Shown here piece after piece: positions 24,715 to 32,812 of a DNA stretch of 64,000 bases. Each line of letters starts with the position of its first letter. Within the stretch, counting starts at the first letter, position 1. The DNA is from an uncultured Pelagibacteraceae bacterium (GTDB lineage Bacteria; Pseudomonadota; Alphaproteobacteria; Pelagibacterales; Pelagibacteraceae), in contig CACHUN010000001.1 in NCBI GenBank assembly GCA_902583075.1, positions 186,001 through 250,000 of the forward strand, written 5' to 3'. The notes beneath the pieces are model-generated. The model saw only the letters and a program-made list of their open reading frames with translations, made no database searches and was not told where the DNA came from. The position numbers were made by a program, and so were the translations under genes.

Positions 24715-25238
24715 AAATGTCAAATACCAACGTTTTTTTATAAATATACAATATTTAGTATTGATTTTATAATATCGCCTATAAGTTGCACTGCAAAATT
24801 ACAAATGCTTAAAATAGACCCAATTTTGGGCTTTTAAACGGTATATTCGAATATTGCAGAGCTATTTCAAAATCTCCTTTTTCCCCTAAAAATTTAATTA
24901 TGATTATTTAAAAAAACTTTAAAAAAATCTCTTTGAAACATGTAATTATCAAAATATTGGCATATTTGCTTGTTTTTTAGTTATTTATCACTAAATTTTA
25001 GTAATTCTAATTTTATTTTAAAACTGGTATTTATTCCCCACTCTATTCTCATCAGATCTTATTTAATTTGGAAAAATTTATGAATTAATCTATTAAAAAT
25101 AAGACTTTTTTTAAGGTATTAATTGCTAAGATAAAAAAATGAAAAATATTCTATAATATAATCAATTTTAAAAAAAGTATGAAATTTCAATTATATATAA
25201 TATAAACATAAAGTGATACATTAATATATTAGTAAATG
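24715..25238. other. Long non-coding, very AT-rich stretch
   Basis: About 520 bases without a convincing gene on either strand, the longest such gap in the window. It holds a 12-bp perfect palindrome ATATTCGAATAT (24843-24854), a weak CCCA/TGGG hairpin before CTTTT (24819-24835) that may terminate ogt, a TTGCA-C-TGCAA repeat near 24785, and the right direct-repeat copy near its end. Nothing else is recognisable. It may be decayed DNA left by an insertion or hold an unseen RNA. Confidence 0.6.
25208..25221. repeat. 14-bp direct repeat, right copy
   Basis: Identical copy of ATAAAGTGATACAT at 24202-24215, located 18 bases before the stop of the DMT transporter gene. The flanks differ on both sides, so the identity ends at exactly 14 bases. 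Confidence 0.4.
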
Positions 25239-26099
25239 TTACTTACCTAAATAAAGTCTTGATAAGTAATACTCTCTTCTAGAAATATAAATACCACAAA
25301 GGACTATTATAGAAAGACCTAAATATGTCCAATTATCAGGCAATTCTTTAAATATATAATAACTGAGCAAAATATTGGTAATAATTTCAGTATAGCCAAG
25401 GGGAGCTAATTTAGAAGCATCAGCGTATTTAAGAGACAGAATGATAAAAAGATGGGCAATAGCTGCTATAAAGCCAATTAAAGCCATCATAATCCACTGA
25501 ATATTTGATGGCTGTATCCAAACACCGGGCATAAATAAAGACATGACAATAGTCCCTACTGTGCCAGCAAATAATAAAGTTAATAAAGTATTATCAGAGG
25601 TACTTAATTTTCTTGTAATAATTAAATAAAAACCATAGCAAATACCATTACCCAAGGCTGCTAATGTAGCTAAATTAATCTCTATAAATCCAGGTCTAAT
25701 AACAATTAAGGTACCAATAAATCCCATGGATACAGCTGTCCACCTTCTTAGGCCTACTTTTTCGTTTAAAAAAAATGGGGACATTGCGGTTACACAAATT
25801 GGGGCTACAAATGCTAGTGTTAAGGCCTTAGGTAAAGAAATCTCAGATATTGCAAAAAAAAATAAATATGTTGAAAATACAAAAATTAATCCTCTTATCA
25901 ATTGAAGCATAGGTTTTTTACTCCAAACCATGGATTTTCTATCAAAAAAAAGCATTATGGAGAGTGCAAAAACAACTGTAAAAAAATATCTAGCCCAAGT
26001 AATTTGCAAAACATCCATAGATGAACTTAAATATTTTGCCAAAGCATCCATAAATGGAACAATCATCCAAGCTGATGCATTTAGAATAACAGCCTTCAT
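25239..26099 (-). CDS. DMT-superfamily (EamA) transporter
   Basis: 286 residues with about ten hydrophobic segments and the two-repeat EamA layout. The first repeat ends LPKALTLAFVAPICVTAMSPFFLNEKVGLRRWTAV, and the second has DASKLAPLGYTEIITNILLSYYIFKELPDNWTYLG. Such proteins usually export amino acids or other metabolites. It is last in the hom-AEC-DMT run, so homoserine or threonine export is possible but unproven. Confidence 0.85.
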   Translation of the reverse strand: MKAVILNASAWMIVPFMDALAKYLSSSMDVLQITWARYFFTVVFALSIMLFFDRKSMVWSKKPMLQLIRGLIFVFSTYLFFFAISEISLPKALTLAFVAPICVTAMSPFFLNEKVGLRRWTAVSMGFIGTLIVIRPGFIEINLATLAALGNGICYGFYLIITRKLSTSDNTLLTLLFAGTVGTIVMSLFMPGVWIQPSNIQWIMMALIGFIAAIAHLFIILSLKYADASKLAPLGYTEIITNILLSYYIFKELPDNWTYLGLSIIVLCGIYISRREYYLSRLYLGK

Positions 26100-26115
26100 A
26101 TGAAAATCTTATCTC

Positions 26116-27015
26116 TTAATTAAAGTATTTTAAAGCAAAGAATACTGTTATAGGTACAGTTACAAGAGACATTAAAGTTGAAACAACTATTGTGCTAGAT
26201 ATATTATCAACAATTTCCTTAGGTGAATACATTGAAGCAACAAGATAACAAAGTATTGCACTTGGCATAGATGACTGAATTAAAAGAACACCAGCAGCAA
26301 ACCCAGAAAGGTTAAAAAAAGAAATCAGCGAAAAGCCAATTAGTGGCCCTATAATAACTCTTCCAGTAGATGTAATTAAAGCATCCTTAAAGGAGAAAAC
26401 TTTCATTTGTGTTAATGAAACACCTAAAGACATTAAAATCATTACTATCATTCCATAAGCAAGAAGCATAACAGTATTTAATACAAATATTGGCAAAGGT
26501 ATTTCGTAATATAGAAAAATAATGGTAGCAATTATTGCATAAAATGATGGACTTTTTATTATAACCTTTAAATCAAACTCACGTTTAGCCAAAAAAATAT
26601 TAAGAGTAAAATGAAGAAGAACGACCAAAGAAGATATAGCTGCCGCAATGCCCATACCCAATTTACCATATGCAAATAAGCATATTGGAATACCCATATT
26701 GCCTGTATTGGGTAAAAAAAATGTTGGTAGTTCTCTCAAATAATCCTTCTTCATCAAAATTAAAAAAATTAGCCCAACTATTAAAAAAGAGGATAAAAGA
26801 ATTACTGCATATAAAAAATACTCTGAAAACATTGCAAAAGTTACACCGCTTGCCGAAATAGAGAATATAACTATAGATGGCGTTCCAAAATTAGCAGAAT
26901 AAGTAGTTATAAATGATGTATCAAAATTTGGATTTTTTTTACCTAAAAAATATCCGATACCAACTATAAAAAAAACTGGAAAAAGAACTTCAAATAATTT
27001 TAAATAAAGTTCCAT
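26116..27015 (-). CDS. AEC-family (auxin efflux carrier-like) transporter
   Basis: 299 residues with about ten membrane segments. VLFPVFFIVGIGYFLGKKN at the start, LPNTGNMGIPICLFAYGKLG in the middle and QSSMPSAILCYLVASMY near the end are the AEC-family pattern. Bacterial members move dicarboxylates or amino-acid-like anions. The start overlaps the stop of hom by one base, indicating one operon. Confidence 0.85.
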   Translation of the reverse strand: MELYLKLFEVLFPVFFIVGIGYFLGKKNPNFDTSFITTYSANFGTPSIVIFSISASGVTFAMFSEYFLYAVILLSSFLIVGLIFLILMKKDYLRELPTFFLPNTGNMGIPICLFAYGKLGMGIAAAISSLVVLLHFTLNIFLAKREFDLKVIIKSPSFYAIIATIIFLYYEIPLPIFVLNTVMLLAYGMIVMILMSLGVSLTQMKVFSFKDALITSTGRVIIGPLIGFSLISFFNLSGFAAGVLLIQSSMPSAILCYLVASMYSPKEIVDNISSTIVVSTLMSLVTVPITVFFALKYFN

Positions 27016-28304
27016 TAAAATAATCGAATAAGAACAGGATTTTTAATAATATTTTTATTTGATTTAAATGATTTAATGGATCTTTGAGCGTCTAATTCAT
27101 TTGCATTATGAGTAATAAGAACAATCGTAGCTGTCTTACTTTTATGATCAGGTATTTGTATTAATCTTTGAATAGAAATTTTATACTTCGCCAGAATCTT
27201 AGTTATGGAAGATAAAACACCTGGTTTATCCTTAACTTCTAATCTTAAATAAAGAGAATTTGATGATTGGTATTTATTAAATATTTTAGGTTTTAATCTT
27301 TTATTTTTAGATATACCAAAAGGATATTTTATATTTCCTCTCAATATAGATAATAAATCAGACATTAAAGCAGAGGATGTTGGTCCTGGTCCAGCCCCCT
27401 CTCCTTGCAATACAGACTCTCCAATAGGTGAACCATTTAATATAACAGCATTCATTACACCATCTACATTTCCTATATAAGAATTTTTTTTAACTAAACA
27501 TGGATGAACTCTTTCAAAAATACTATTATTTATAATCTCAGTTATACCTAATAATTTTATTCTAAAATCTAACTGATCAGCAATTTTAATATCTGCATAA
27601 TCGATGTTTTCAATACCTTCCATTAAACATTCAGATTTTGAAATTTTCTTATTGAAAGCTAATGATGTCAAAATTTTTATTTTAGCTAACGCATCATAAC
27701 CGTTAAGATCTAATTTTGGGTTTCCAGGTTCAGCATAACCTAGTTTCTGTGCCATCTTCAGAACATTTTTGAAACTATCTTTAGTTCTCTCCATTTCTGA
27801 CATGATATAGTTACAAGTACCGTTAAGTATGCCATAAACTTTTGTGATTTTATTTGTAGCCAAACCTTCTTTGATTGTTCTTACAATAGGAATACCACCT
27901 GCAACAGATGCCTCAAATTCTAAATTAACTTTATTTTTTTCAGCTAATTCTCCCAGTTTATCACCATGTTTTGAAATTAATGCTTTATTTGGAGTTATAA
28001 CATGAATTTTATTTTTAAGAGCTGTCTCAATAATTTTTTTTGATATACCATCTGATAAACCTATAGCTTCGATTACTATATCTAAGTTTTTAATCTTCAA
28101 AATATCTAGAGGATTTGAATAAAAAATTTTCTTATTAATTTTAAATTTTCTTTTCTTGTTTTTATTTTTAGCCGATATAGCTATAACTTTGATTCTCTTT
28201 CCAGTTTTAGTTTCAATATCTTTCTTTTTTGAATTTAACTCATTTAGAACATATGATCCAATTTGTCCAAGTCCAATAACAGCAATATTTATATTTTTAT
28301 TCAT
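27015..28304 (-). CDS. hom: Homoserine dehydrogenase
   Basis: 429 residues. It reduces aspartate semialdehyde to homoserine, the branch to threonine and methionine. The order is an NAD(P) domain (AVIGLGQIGSYVLNEL), a catalytic domain with EASVAGGIPIVRTIKEGL, KVYGILNGTCNYI and EGAGPGPTSSALMSDLL, and a C-terminal ACT domain from about 350 (LYLRLEVKDKPGVLSSITKIL) for feedback control. It lies downstream of argC and a lipoprotein gene on the minus strand. Confidence 0.95.
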   Translation of the reverse strand: MNKNINIAVIGLGQIGSYVLNELNSKKKDIETKTGKRIKVIAISAKNKNKKRKFKINKKIFYSNPLDILKIKNLDIVIEAIGLSDGISKKIIETALKNKIHVITPNKALISKHGDKLGELAEKNKVNLEFEASVAGGIPIVRTIKEGLATNKITKVYGILNGTCNYIMSEMERTKDSFKNVLKMAQKLGYAEPGNPKLDLNGYDALAKIKILTSLAFNKKISKSECLMEGIENIDYADIKIADQLDFRIKLLGITEIINNSIFERVHPCLVKKNSYIGNVDGVMNAVILNGSPIGESVLQGEGAGPGPTSSALMSDLLSILRGNIKYPFGISKNKRLKPKIFNKYQSSNSLYLRLEVKDKPGVLSSITKILAKYKISIQRLIQIPDHKSKTATIVLITHNANELDAQRSIKSFKSNKNIIKNPVLIRLF

Positions 28305-28308
28305 TAAA

Positions 28309-28515
28309 TTAATCTAATTTAGGAAAATTGCTGATCTTACCATATTTAATAACATTTTTTTTAAATTCTTCAAAAGATGTTTCATTTTCAAAGTTTAATT
28401 TCGAAATATCTTTGTCGGTACTGTCTTCCTCAATATTCCACATAGAAACAGGATGATTTAGTGAACAATGTGATAATGAAAATATTAATAAAATTATAAA
28501 AATATATTTAAACAT
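28309..28515 (-). CDS. Small lipoprotein of unknown function
   Basis: 68 residues. A short hydrophobic signal (FKYIFIILLIFSLSHC) ends in a lipobox with Cys17, and the mature part of about 50 acidic and polar residues (EEDSTDKDISKLNFENETSFEEFKKNVI) has no known domain. The start overlaps argC by eight bases, and four bases separate its stop from hom, so it is likely to be translated within the argC-hom run. Confidence 0.7.
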   Translation of the reverse strand: MFKYIFIILLIFSLSHCSLNHPVSMWNIEEDSTDKDISKLNFENETSFEEFKKNVIKYGKISNFPKLD

Positions 28516-29533
28516 TTAGACCTTCGCTCTGATTAAAGCCATAATAATTATTCATATTTTGTACAGCTTGACCACCACCACCTTTAATCAAATTATCAAT
28601 TGCAGACAATATTATTATTTTATCTTTATATTTGCTTTTACAGACAGAAATAAAGCAATTATTGGTGTTGATAACATCATTAGTACTTAAGAAAGTATTT
28701 ATTTTACAGATTTTTATAAATTTATGATTCTTATATTGGACATTTAGAACATTAATTATTTTGTTTATGTTAATACCCTTTTTTAAATCAACATAAATAG
28801 TACTTAAAATTCCTCTAAACATCGGTGTAAGATGTGGAGTGAAATGAAATTTATTTTTTTTACCAGTTTTAAGATCAAGCTCTTGTTGAATTTCAGAATT
28901 ATGTCTATGATTTGCTAATCCATAAGCACTCAAAGACTCATATAAATTTTTATCTTTATATTTTTTATGTACACCTCTACCCGCTCCTGAATAACCAGAT
29001 TTCGAGTCAATAATAATTGATTGATTATTAATTAAGTTTTTTTTTATTAGCGGAATTAATGGAATTAATACAGATGTAGGGTAGCATCCAGGACAAGATA
29101 CTATTGGAAATTTTTTAATTAATTGACCACTAATTTCGGGTATAGAGTAAATACTTTTTTTGATTTGATTTAATGCTTTGTGTTTGATTTTATACCATTT
29201 TTCATAATCATTTTTATTGTTAAGTCTAAAATCAGCTGCTAGATCAATTAGCAAATTATTTTTATTTAAAAATTTTGAAATAGATTGTGCCTCACCATTT
29301 GGCAATGCTGTAAATATTATATCCACATCTGATAAATATTCTTTTTTAAATTTTGAAATTTTTGGTAATTTATATTTTTTTAATTCTTGTTCAAAGGAAT
29401 CTATTTTTTTTCCAACAGAAGTACTTCCACATAAATATTTAATATTTATTTTTTTATGTGTACAAAGAAGTTTAGTTAATTGTAACCCTATATATCCAGT
29501 AGCACCACATATAAGAACGTTTTTCTTTCCCAT
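28508..29533 (-). CDS. argC: N-acetyl-gamma-glutamyl-phosphate reductase
   Basis: 341 residues. It catalyses the third step of arginine synthesis. The NADP site is LICGATGYIGLQLTKLL and the catalytic Cys lies in VSCPGCYPTSVLIPLIPL. SKSGYSGAGRG and FTPHLTPMFRGIL are family motifs, as is the terminal NLIKGGGGQAVQNMN. It is the long (type 1) form. It follows rpsI on the same strand with a 33-base gap. Confidence 0.95.
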   Translation of the reverse strand: MGKKNVLICGATGYIGLQLTKLLCTHKKINIKYLCGSTSVGKKIDSFEQELKKYKLPKISKFKKEYLSDVDIIFTALPNGEAQSISKFLNKNNLLIDLAADFRLNNKNDYEKWYKIKHKALNQIKKSIYSIPEISGQLIKKFPIVSCPGCYPTSVLIPLIPLIKKNLINNQSIIIDSKSGYSGAGRGVHKKYKDKNLYESLSAYGLANHRHNSEIQQELDLKTGKKNKFHFTPHLTPMFRGILSTIYVDLKKGININKIINVLNVQYKNHKFIKICKINTFLSTNDVINTNNCFISVCKSKYKDKIIILSAIDNLIKGGGGQAVQNMNNYYGFNQSEGLNV

Positions 29534-29566
29534 AATTTAATATAACAGTTGAAATTTAAAAAGAAA

Positions 29567-29998
29567 TTATCTTTTAGAAAACTGGTAACTTTTTCTAGCT
29601 TTTGCTCTGCCAGGTTTTTTTCTCTCTACAGATCTTGAATCTCTTGTCGTAAGTTTTTCTTTACGTAACGTTGATTTTAATGTTTCATCAAATTTAAGTA
29701 AAGCTCTTGAAATACCATGTACTAAAGCTCCAGCTTGACCAGTTTGTCCTCCACCTACAACTTTAGATCTAACATCGTAATCAGTTGATTGATTAATTAT
29801 TTCAAAAGGTCTTAAAATTTGCATTACATGATTAGCTCTTGGAAAATAGTCGTTTAAAGATTTACCATTTACATAAAATTTACCCGAACCTTTTTTTAAC
29901 CAGACTTTAGCTACAGATTTTTTTCTTCTTCCTGTTGCGTATTTACTATCTTTAAAGTCTAATTTTATTTTTGGTGTAGATGTTTGGGAAGATTCCAT
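29567..29998 (-). CDS. rpsI: 30S ribosomal protein S9
   Basis: 143 residues. YATGRRKKSVAKVWLKKGSG at about 19-38, the QAGALVHGISRALLKFDE segment and the terminal RKKPGRAKARKSYQFSKR are S9 signatures; the last Arg contacts P-site tRNA. One base after rplM, the usual rplM-rpsI pair. About 15 extra N-terminal residues precede the conserved part. Confidence 0.97.
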   Translation of the reverse strand: MESSQTSTPKIKLDFKDSKYATGRRKKSVAKVWLKKGSGKFYVNGKSLNDYFPRANHVMQILRPFEIINQSTDYDVRSKVVGGGQTGQAGALVHGISRALLKFDETLKSTLRKEKLTTRDSRSVERKKPGRAKARKSYQFSKR

Positions 29999-29999
29999 A

Positions 30000-30458
30000 T
30001 TAATTTCTTACAACGTTTTTTTGATTAAGCTTACCGATTTCAATTATTTTTGGATTTTGAGCAGTGTGAGGGTGTTCTTCTCCGGAATAAATCTTTAGTT
30101 TAGTTAATTGTTTTTTCCCTAGAGCACCTGAAGGTAACATTCTTTTAACAGCTAACTTTAATACCTCACCCGGTTTTTTTTCGCTCAATTTTTCAGGTGT
30201 TATTTCTTTAATACCACCAGGGTATCCAGTGTGTCTGTAATATTTTTTATTTTGAAATTTATTTCCCGTAAATTTAATTTGGTCTACATTTTTGATTACA
30301 ACAAAATCTCCATGGTCCATGTGAGGAGTATATGTTGTTTTGTTCTTCCCTCTTATAATTTTTGATACAACTGTTGCTAGTCTGCCTACAACGGCACCTG
30401 TGGCATCGATTTCAAACCACTCGCAATTTATCTCATCTTTTTTAACAAACTTTGTCAT
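30000..30458 (-). CDS. rplM: 50S ribosomal protein L13
   Basis: 152 residues. WFEIDATGAVVGRLATVVSKIIRGKNK, YTPHMDHGDFVVIKN, KKYYRHTGYPGG and LKLAVKRMLPSGALGKK are L13 signatures. It is the first gene of a minus-strand run through rpsI and argC. The putative promoter is so close that the mRNA leader may be only a few bases. Confidence 0.97.
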   Translation of the reverse strand: MTKFVKKDEINCEWFEIDATGAVVGRLATVVSKIIRGKNKTTYTPHMDHGDFVVIKNVDQIKFTGNKFQNKKYYRHTGYPGGIKEITPEKLSEKKPGEVLKLAVKRMLPSGALGKKQLTKLKIYSGEEHPHTAQNPKIIEIGKLNQKNVVRN

Positions 30459-30468
30459 GAATGCGGGA

Positions 30469-30497
30469 TTAATACTTATAATTACTTATATTGTCAA
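30469..30497 (-). promoter_or_regulatory. Putative promoter of rplM-rpsI
   Basis: On the minus strand a consensus -35 TTGACA (30497-30492) is followed after 17 bases by TATTAA (30474-30469). Transcription would begin about 4-6 bases before the rplM ATG at 30458, giving a nearly leaderless mRNA. No Shine-Dalgarno is visible. The -35 is seen directly; activity is inference. Confidence 0.45.
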
Positions 30498-30514
30498 ATT
30501 ATTATATTTTGGTT

Positions 30515-30604
30515 GGACTGAATGGTTGATTGAATTATCACCATTTATTAGTAATAATAACGTGATAAAAACGAACTCACAAAATTATAAATTAAAGGAG
30601 TCTA
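30515..30604 (+). promoter_or_regulatory. Candidate SAM-responsive leader (SAM-V/SAM-II-like) of metY
   Basis: The leader has a hairpin ATGGT/ACCAT with an inner GAT/ATC (30522-30544), then CGTGATAAAAACG (30561-30573). ACTC (30575-30578) can pair with GAGT (30598-30601) inside the ribosome site AAAGGAG. Masking of the Shine-Dalgarno by a pseudoknot next to a GTGATAAA core is the layout of SAM-II/SAM-V riboswitches. SAM-V control of metY is known in Pelagibacter. The class call is from memory of the family, not from a covariance search. Confidence 0.5.
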
Positions 30605-31936
30605 ATGAGTGATAAAAAAAAAGAATTAAAACCAAATACTTATAAATTTGATACCCTTAGTTTACATGCTGGTTATCAGCCACACAAAAATGCTGGCTCA
30701 AGACAAGTACCAATATATCAAACCACATCATACCTTTTTGATGATGTTGATCACGCGGCTGCTCTTTTTAATTTAGAAAGAGGCGGACATATTTATAGTA
30801 GAATTTCAAATCCAACTGTTGGTGTATTAGAAGAAAGGGTTGCATCACTTGAGGGTGGTACAGCAGCATTAGCTACATCTTCAGGAATGAGTGCAATATT
30901 TTTGACAGTTATGACATTATGTGAAGCAGGAGACCATTTAGTTGTATCATCTCAACTTTATGGAGGAACTGTAAACTTATTTAGATTAACTTTACCTAAA
31001 TTTGGAATTAAATGTACATTTGTTAAACCGAGAGATACTGAAGGATTTAAAAAAGCAATTCAAAAGAATACAAAAGGTATTTTTGGAGAACTTGTTGGAA
31101 ATCCAGGCAATGAAATAATGAACATGCCTGAAATTGCAAAAATTGCTCATGACGCTGGAATTCCATTGATGGTTGATGCAACTTATCAAACTCCTTATTT
31201 ATGTAAACCGTTTGAGCATGGCGCTGATATAGTAATTCATTCACTAACAAAATGGATGGCAGGTCATGGATCTTCTATGGCGGGAATATTAGTTGAAGGT
31301 GGAAAATTTGATTGGATGCAAAATGATAAATTTCCAACAATGACAAAACCTTATGAGGGATATCATGGATTATCTTTTGCAGAGGAATTTGGCCCAACTG
31401 CTTTTACAATGAAAGCACGAGCTGAGGGTATGAGAGATTTTGGTCCTTGTTTAAGTCCTCAAAATGCATGGAATGTTTTACAAGGCATAGAAACTTTGTC
31501 AGTAAGAATGAAAAAACATTGTTCAAATGCAGAAGAAATGGTTAAATATTTATCAAACCATGAAAGTGTTGCTTGGGTATCACATCCAAGTGCACCTAAT
31601 CATCCAGATGCTGAGCTTGCTAATAAGTTACTTCCAAATGGTAAAGGTTCTATGATTGCATTTGGTATTAAAGGTGGAAAAGATGCTGGTGTTGCATTTA
31701 TTAATAACGTAAAATTAGCATCACATTTGGCAAATGTAGGCGATACAAGAACTTTAGTTATTCATCCTGCATCTGGAACCCACTCACAAATGGATGAAGC
31801 AACTTTGAAGTTTGCTGGATTATCCCACGACATGATTAGATTATCAGTAGGTATTGAAGATATTGATGATATAAAAAATGATTTCGAGATTGGTTTTAGA
31901 GCAGCAAGAAAACCAAGGCTTGTTTCAAATCAATGA
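30605..31936 (+). CDS. metY: O-acetylhomoserine sulfhydrylase-type PLP enzyme
   Basis: 443 residues of the Cys/Met-metabolism PLP family. TLSLHAGYQPHKNAGSRQVPIYQTTSY at the start, GHIYSRISNPTVGVLEERVASLEGG, and the PLP lysine in VIHSLTKWMAGHG are diagnostic; ERI-type S-adenosyl or cystathionine enzymes are usually about 40-60 residues shorter. It should form homocysteine or methionine from O-acetylhomoserine and a sulfur donor. It is preceded by a SAM-riboswitch-like leader and overlaps the hydrolase gene by four bases. Confidence 0.85.
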   Translation: MSDKKKELKPNTYKFDTLSLHAGYQPHKNAGSRQVPIYQTTSYLFDDVDHAAALFNLERGGHIYSRISNPTVGVLEERVASLEGGTAALATSSGMSAIFLTVMTLCEAGDHLVVSSQLYGGTVNLFRLTLPKFGIKCTFVKPRDTEGFKKAIQKNTKGIFGELVGNPGNEIMNMPEIAKIAHDAGIPLMVDATYQTPYLCKPFEHGADIVIHSLTKWMAGHGSSMAGILVEGGKFDWMQNDKFPTMTKPYEGYHGLSFAEEFGPTAFTMKARAEGMRDFGPCLSPQNAWNVLQGIETLSVRMKKHCSNAEEMVKYLSNHESVAWVSHPSAPNHPDAELANKLLPNGKGSMIAFGIKGGKDAGVAFINNVKLASHLANVGDTRTLVIHPASGTHSQMDEATLKFAGLSHDMIRLSVGIEDIDDIKNDFEIGFRAARKPRLVSNQ

Positions 31937-32751
31937 AATTTAAAGTAAATGGACATGAGGCATTTGCCTCTACAGGTGGAAGACCATTTGATAAAAAAAA
32001 ACCATTAATAATCTTTGTGCACGGAAGTGGCTTAACCCATATGACCTGGGTTCTTCAAACAAGATATTTTGCTTTTCATGGATATAACTCTTTAGCGGTT
32101 GATCTACCCGGTCATGGGCTTTCAGGTGGTAAAAGTCTCAAATCAATCGAAGAAATGGCAGATTGGGTAAGTGATGTAATTGATGCTGTTGGTCATAAAG
32201 AAGCTTCGTTGGTAGGACACTCACAAGGATGTTTGGTAACAGTAGAATGCACATCAAGGTATCCTAATAAAATTAAAACTTTGAGTTTGATGGGTGGAGC
32301 TGGTGCTATACCTATGAACCCAGAGTTACTTTCATTAGCTGAAAATAATGATCCTAAGGCAGTAGATTTAATGATGGATTGGGCGCATGGTCCAGCGGGG
32401 CACTTTGGAGGACATCCAGTGCCTGGACTTTACCATATTAACACAGGGACAATGCTTGCAAAATCGAGAACAATAGAAAATACATTAGGCGTAGATTTTA
32501 GAGCTTGTGATAATTATAAAAATGGATTTGAGGCAGCTAAAAAAATTAAATGCCCTACTCTATCAATATTAGCGACGGACGATAAAATGTGTCCTGTTAA
32601 AGAGGGAAAAAAACTAGCTAATTTAATTGATGGTAGTCAAGTTGATATAATTGATAACTGTGGTCATATGATGTTGTTAGAAGAGGCAGATAGAGTATTA
32701 ACTGTTCTTAAAAAATTTATAACTACAAATTATCCCCCATTATCAAGTTAA
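31933..32751 (+). CDS. Alpha/beta-fold hydrolase
   Basis: 272 residues. FVHGSGLTHMTW holds the oxyanion HG, VGHSQGCLV the nucleophile Ser, ILATDDKMCPV the acid and NCGHMMLLEEADRV the His of the catalytic triad. The substrate is unknown. Its 4-base overlap with metY suggests a role near methionine or sulfur-compound metabolism, for example ester or thioester cleavage, but it does not look like homoserine O-acetyltransferase. Confidence 0.8.
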   Translation: MKFKVNGHEAFASTGGRPFDKKKPLIIFVHGSGLTHMTWVLQTRYFAFHGYNSLAVDLPGHGLSGGKSLKSIEEMADWVSDVIDAVGHKEASLVGHSQGCLVTVECTSRYPNKIKTLSLMGGAGAIPMNPELLSLAENNDPKAVDLMMDWAHGPAGHFGGHPVPGLYHINTGTMLAKSRTIENTLGVDFRACDNYKNGFEAAKKIKCPTLSILATDDKMCPVKEGKKLANLIDGSQVDIIDNCGHMMLLEEADRVLTVLKKFITTNYPPLSS

Positions 32752-32781
32752 ATTTAAGCTTGATTGTATTTTTTCATTTTA

Positions 32782-32800
32782 GTTTAATACATTATTAAAC
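32782..32800. promoter_or_regulatory. 19-bp palindrome upstream of the second metY-like gene
   Basis: GTTTAATA-CAT-TATTAAAC, perfect 8-bp arms with a 3-base spacer. It ends directly against the strong ribosome site AGGAGGG (32801-32807) of the gene at 32813. It overlaps a TTTAAT that could be a -10 box. It could bind a dimeric repressor or fold in the mRNA next to the ribosome site. Confidence 0.45.
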
Positions 32801-32812
32801 AGGAGGGAAAAT

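Noticed and set aside
24819-24835. Hairpin CCCA/TGGG before CTTTT as a terminator for ogt
   Set aside because: Only four pairs and a short T run; too weak in this AT-rich sequence to list as a terminator.
22499-25238. Prophage
   Set aside because: A recombinase gene is present, but no capsid, terminase, tail, replication or repressor genes are seen nearby.
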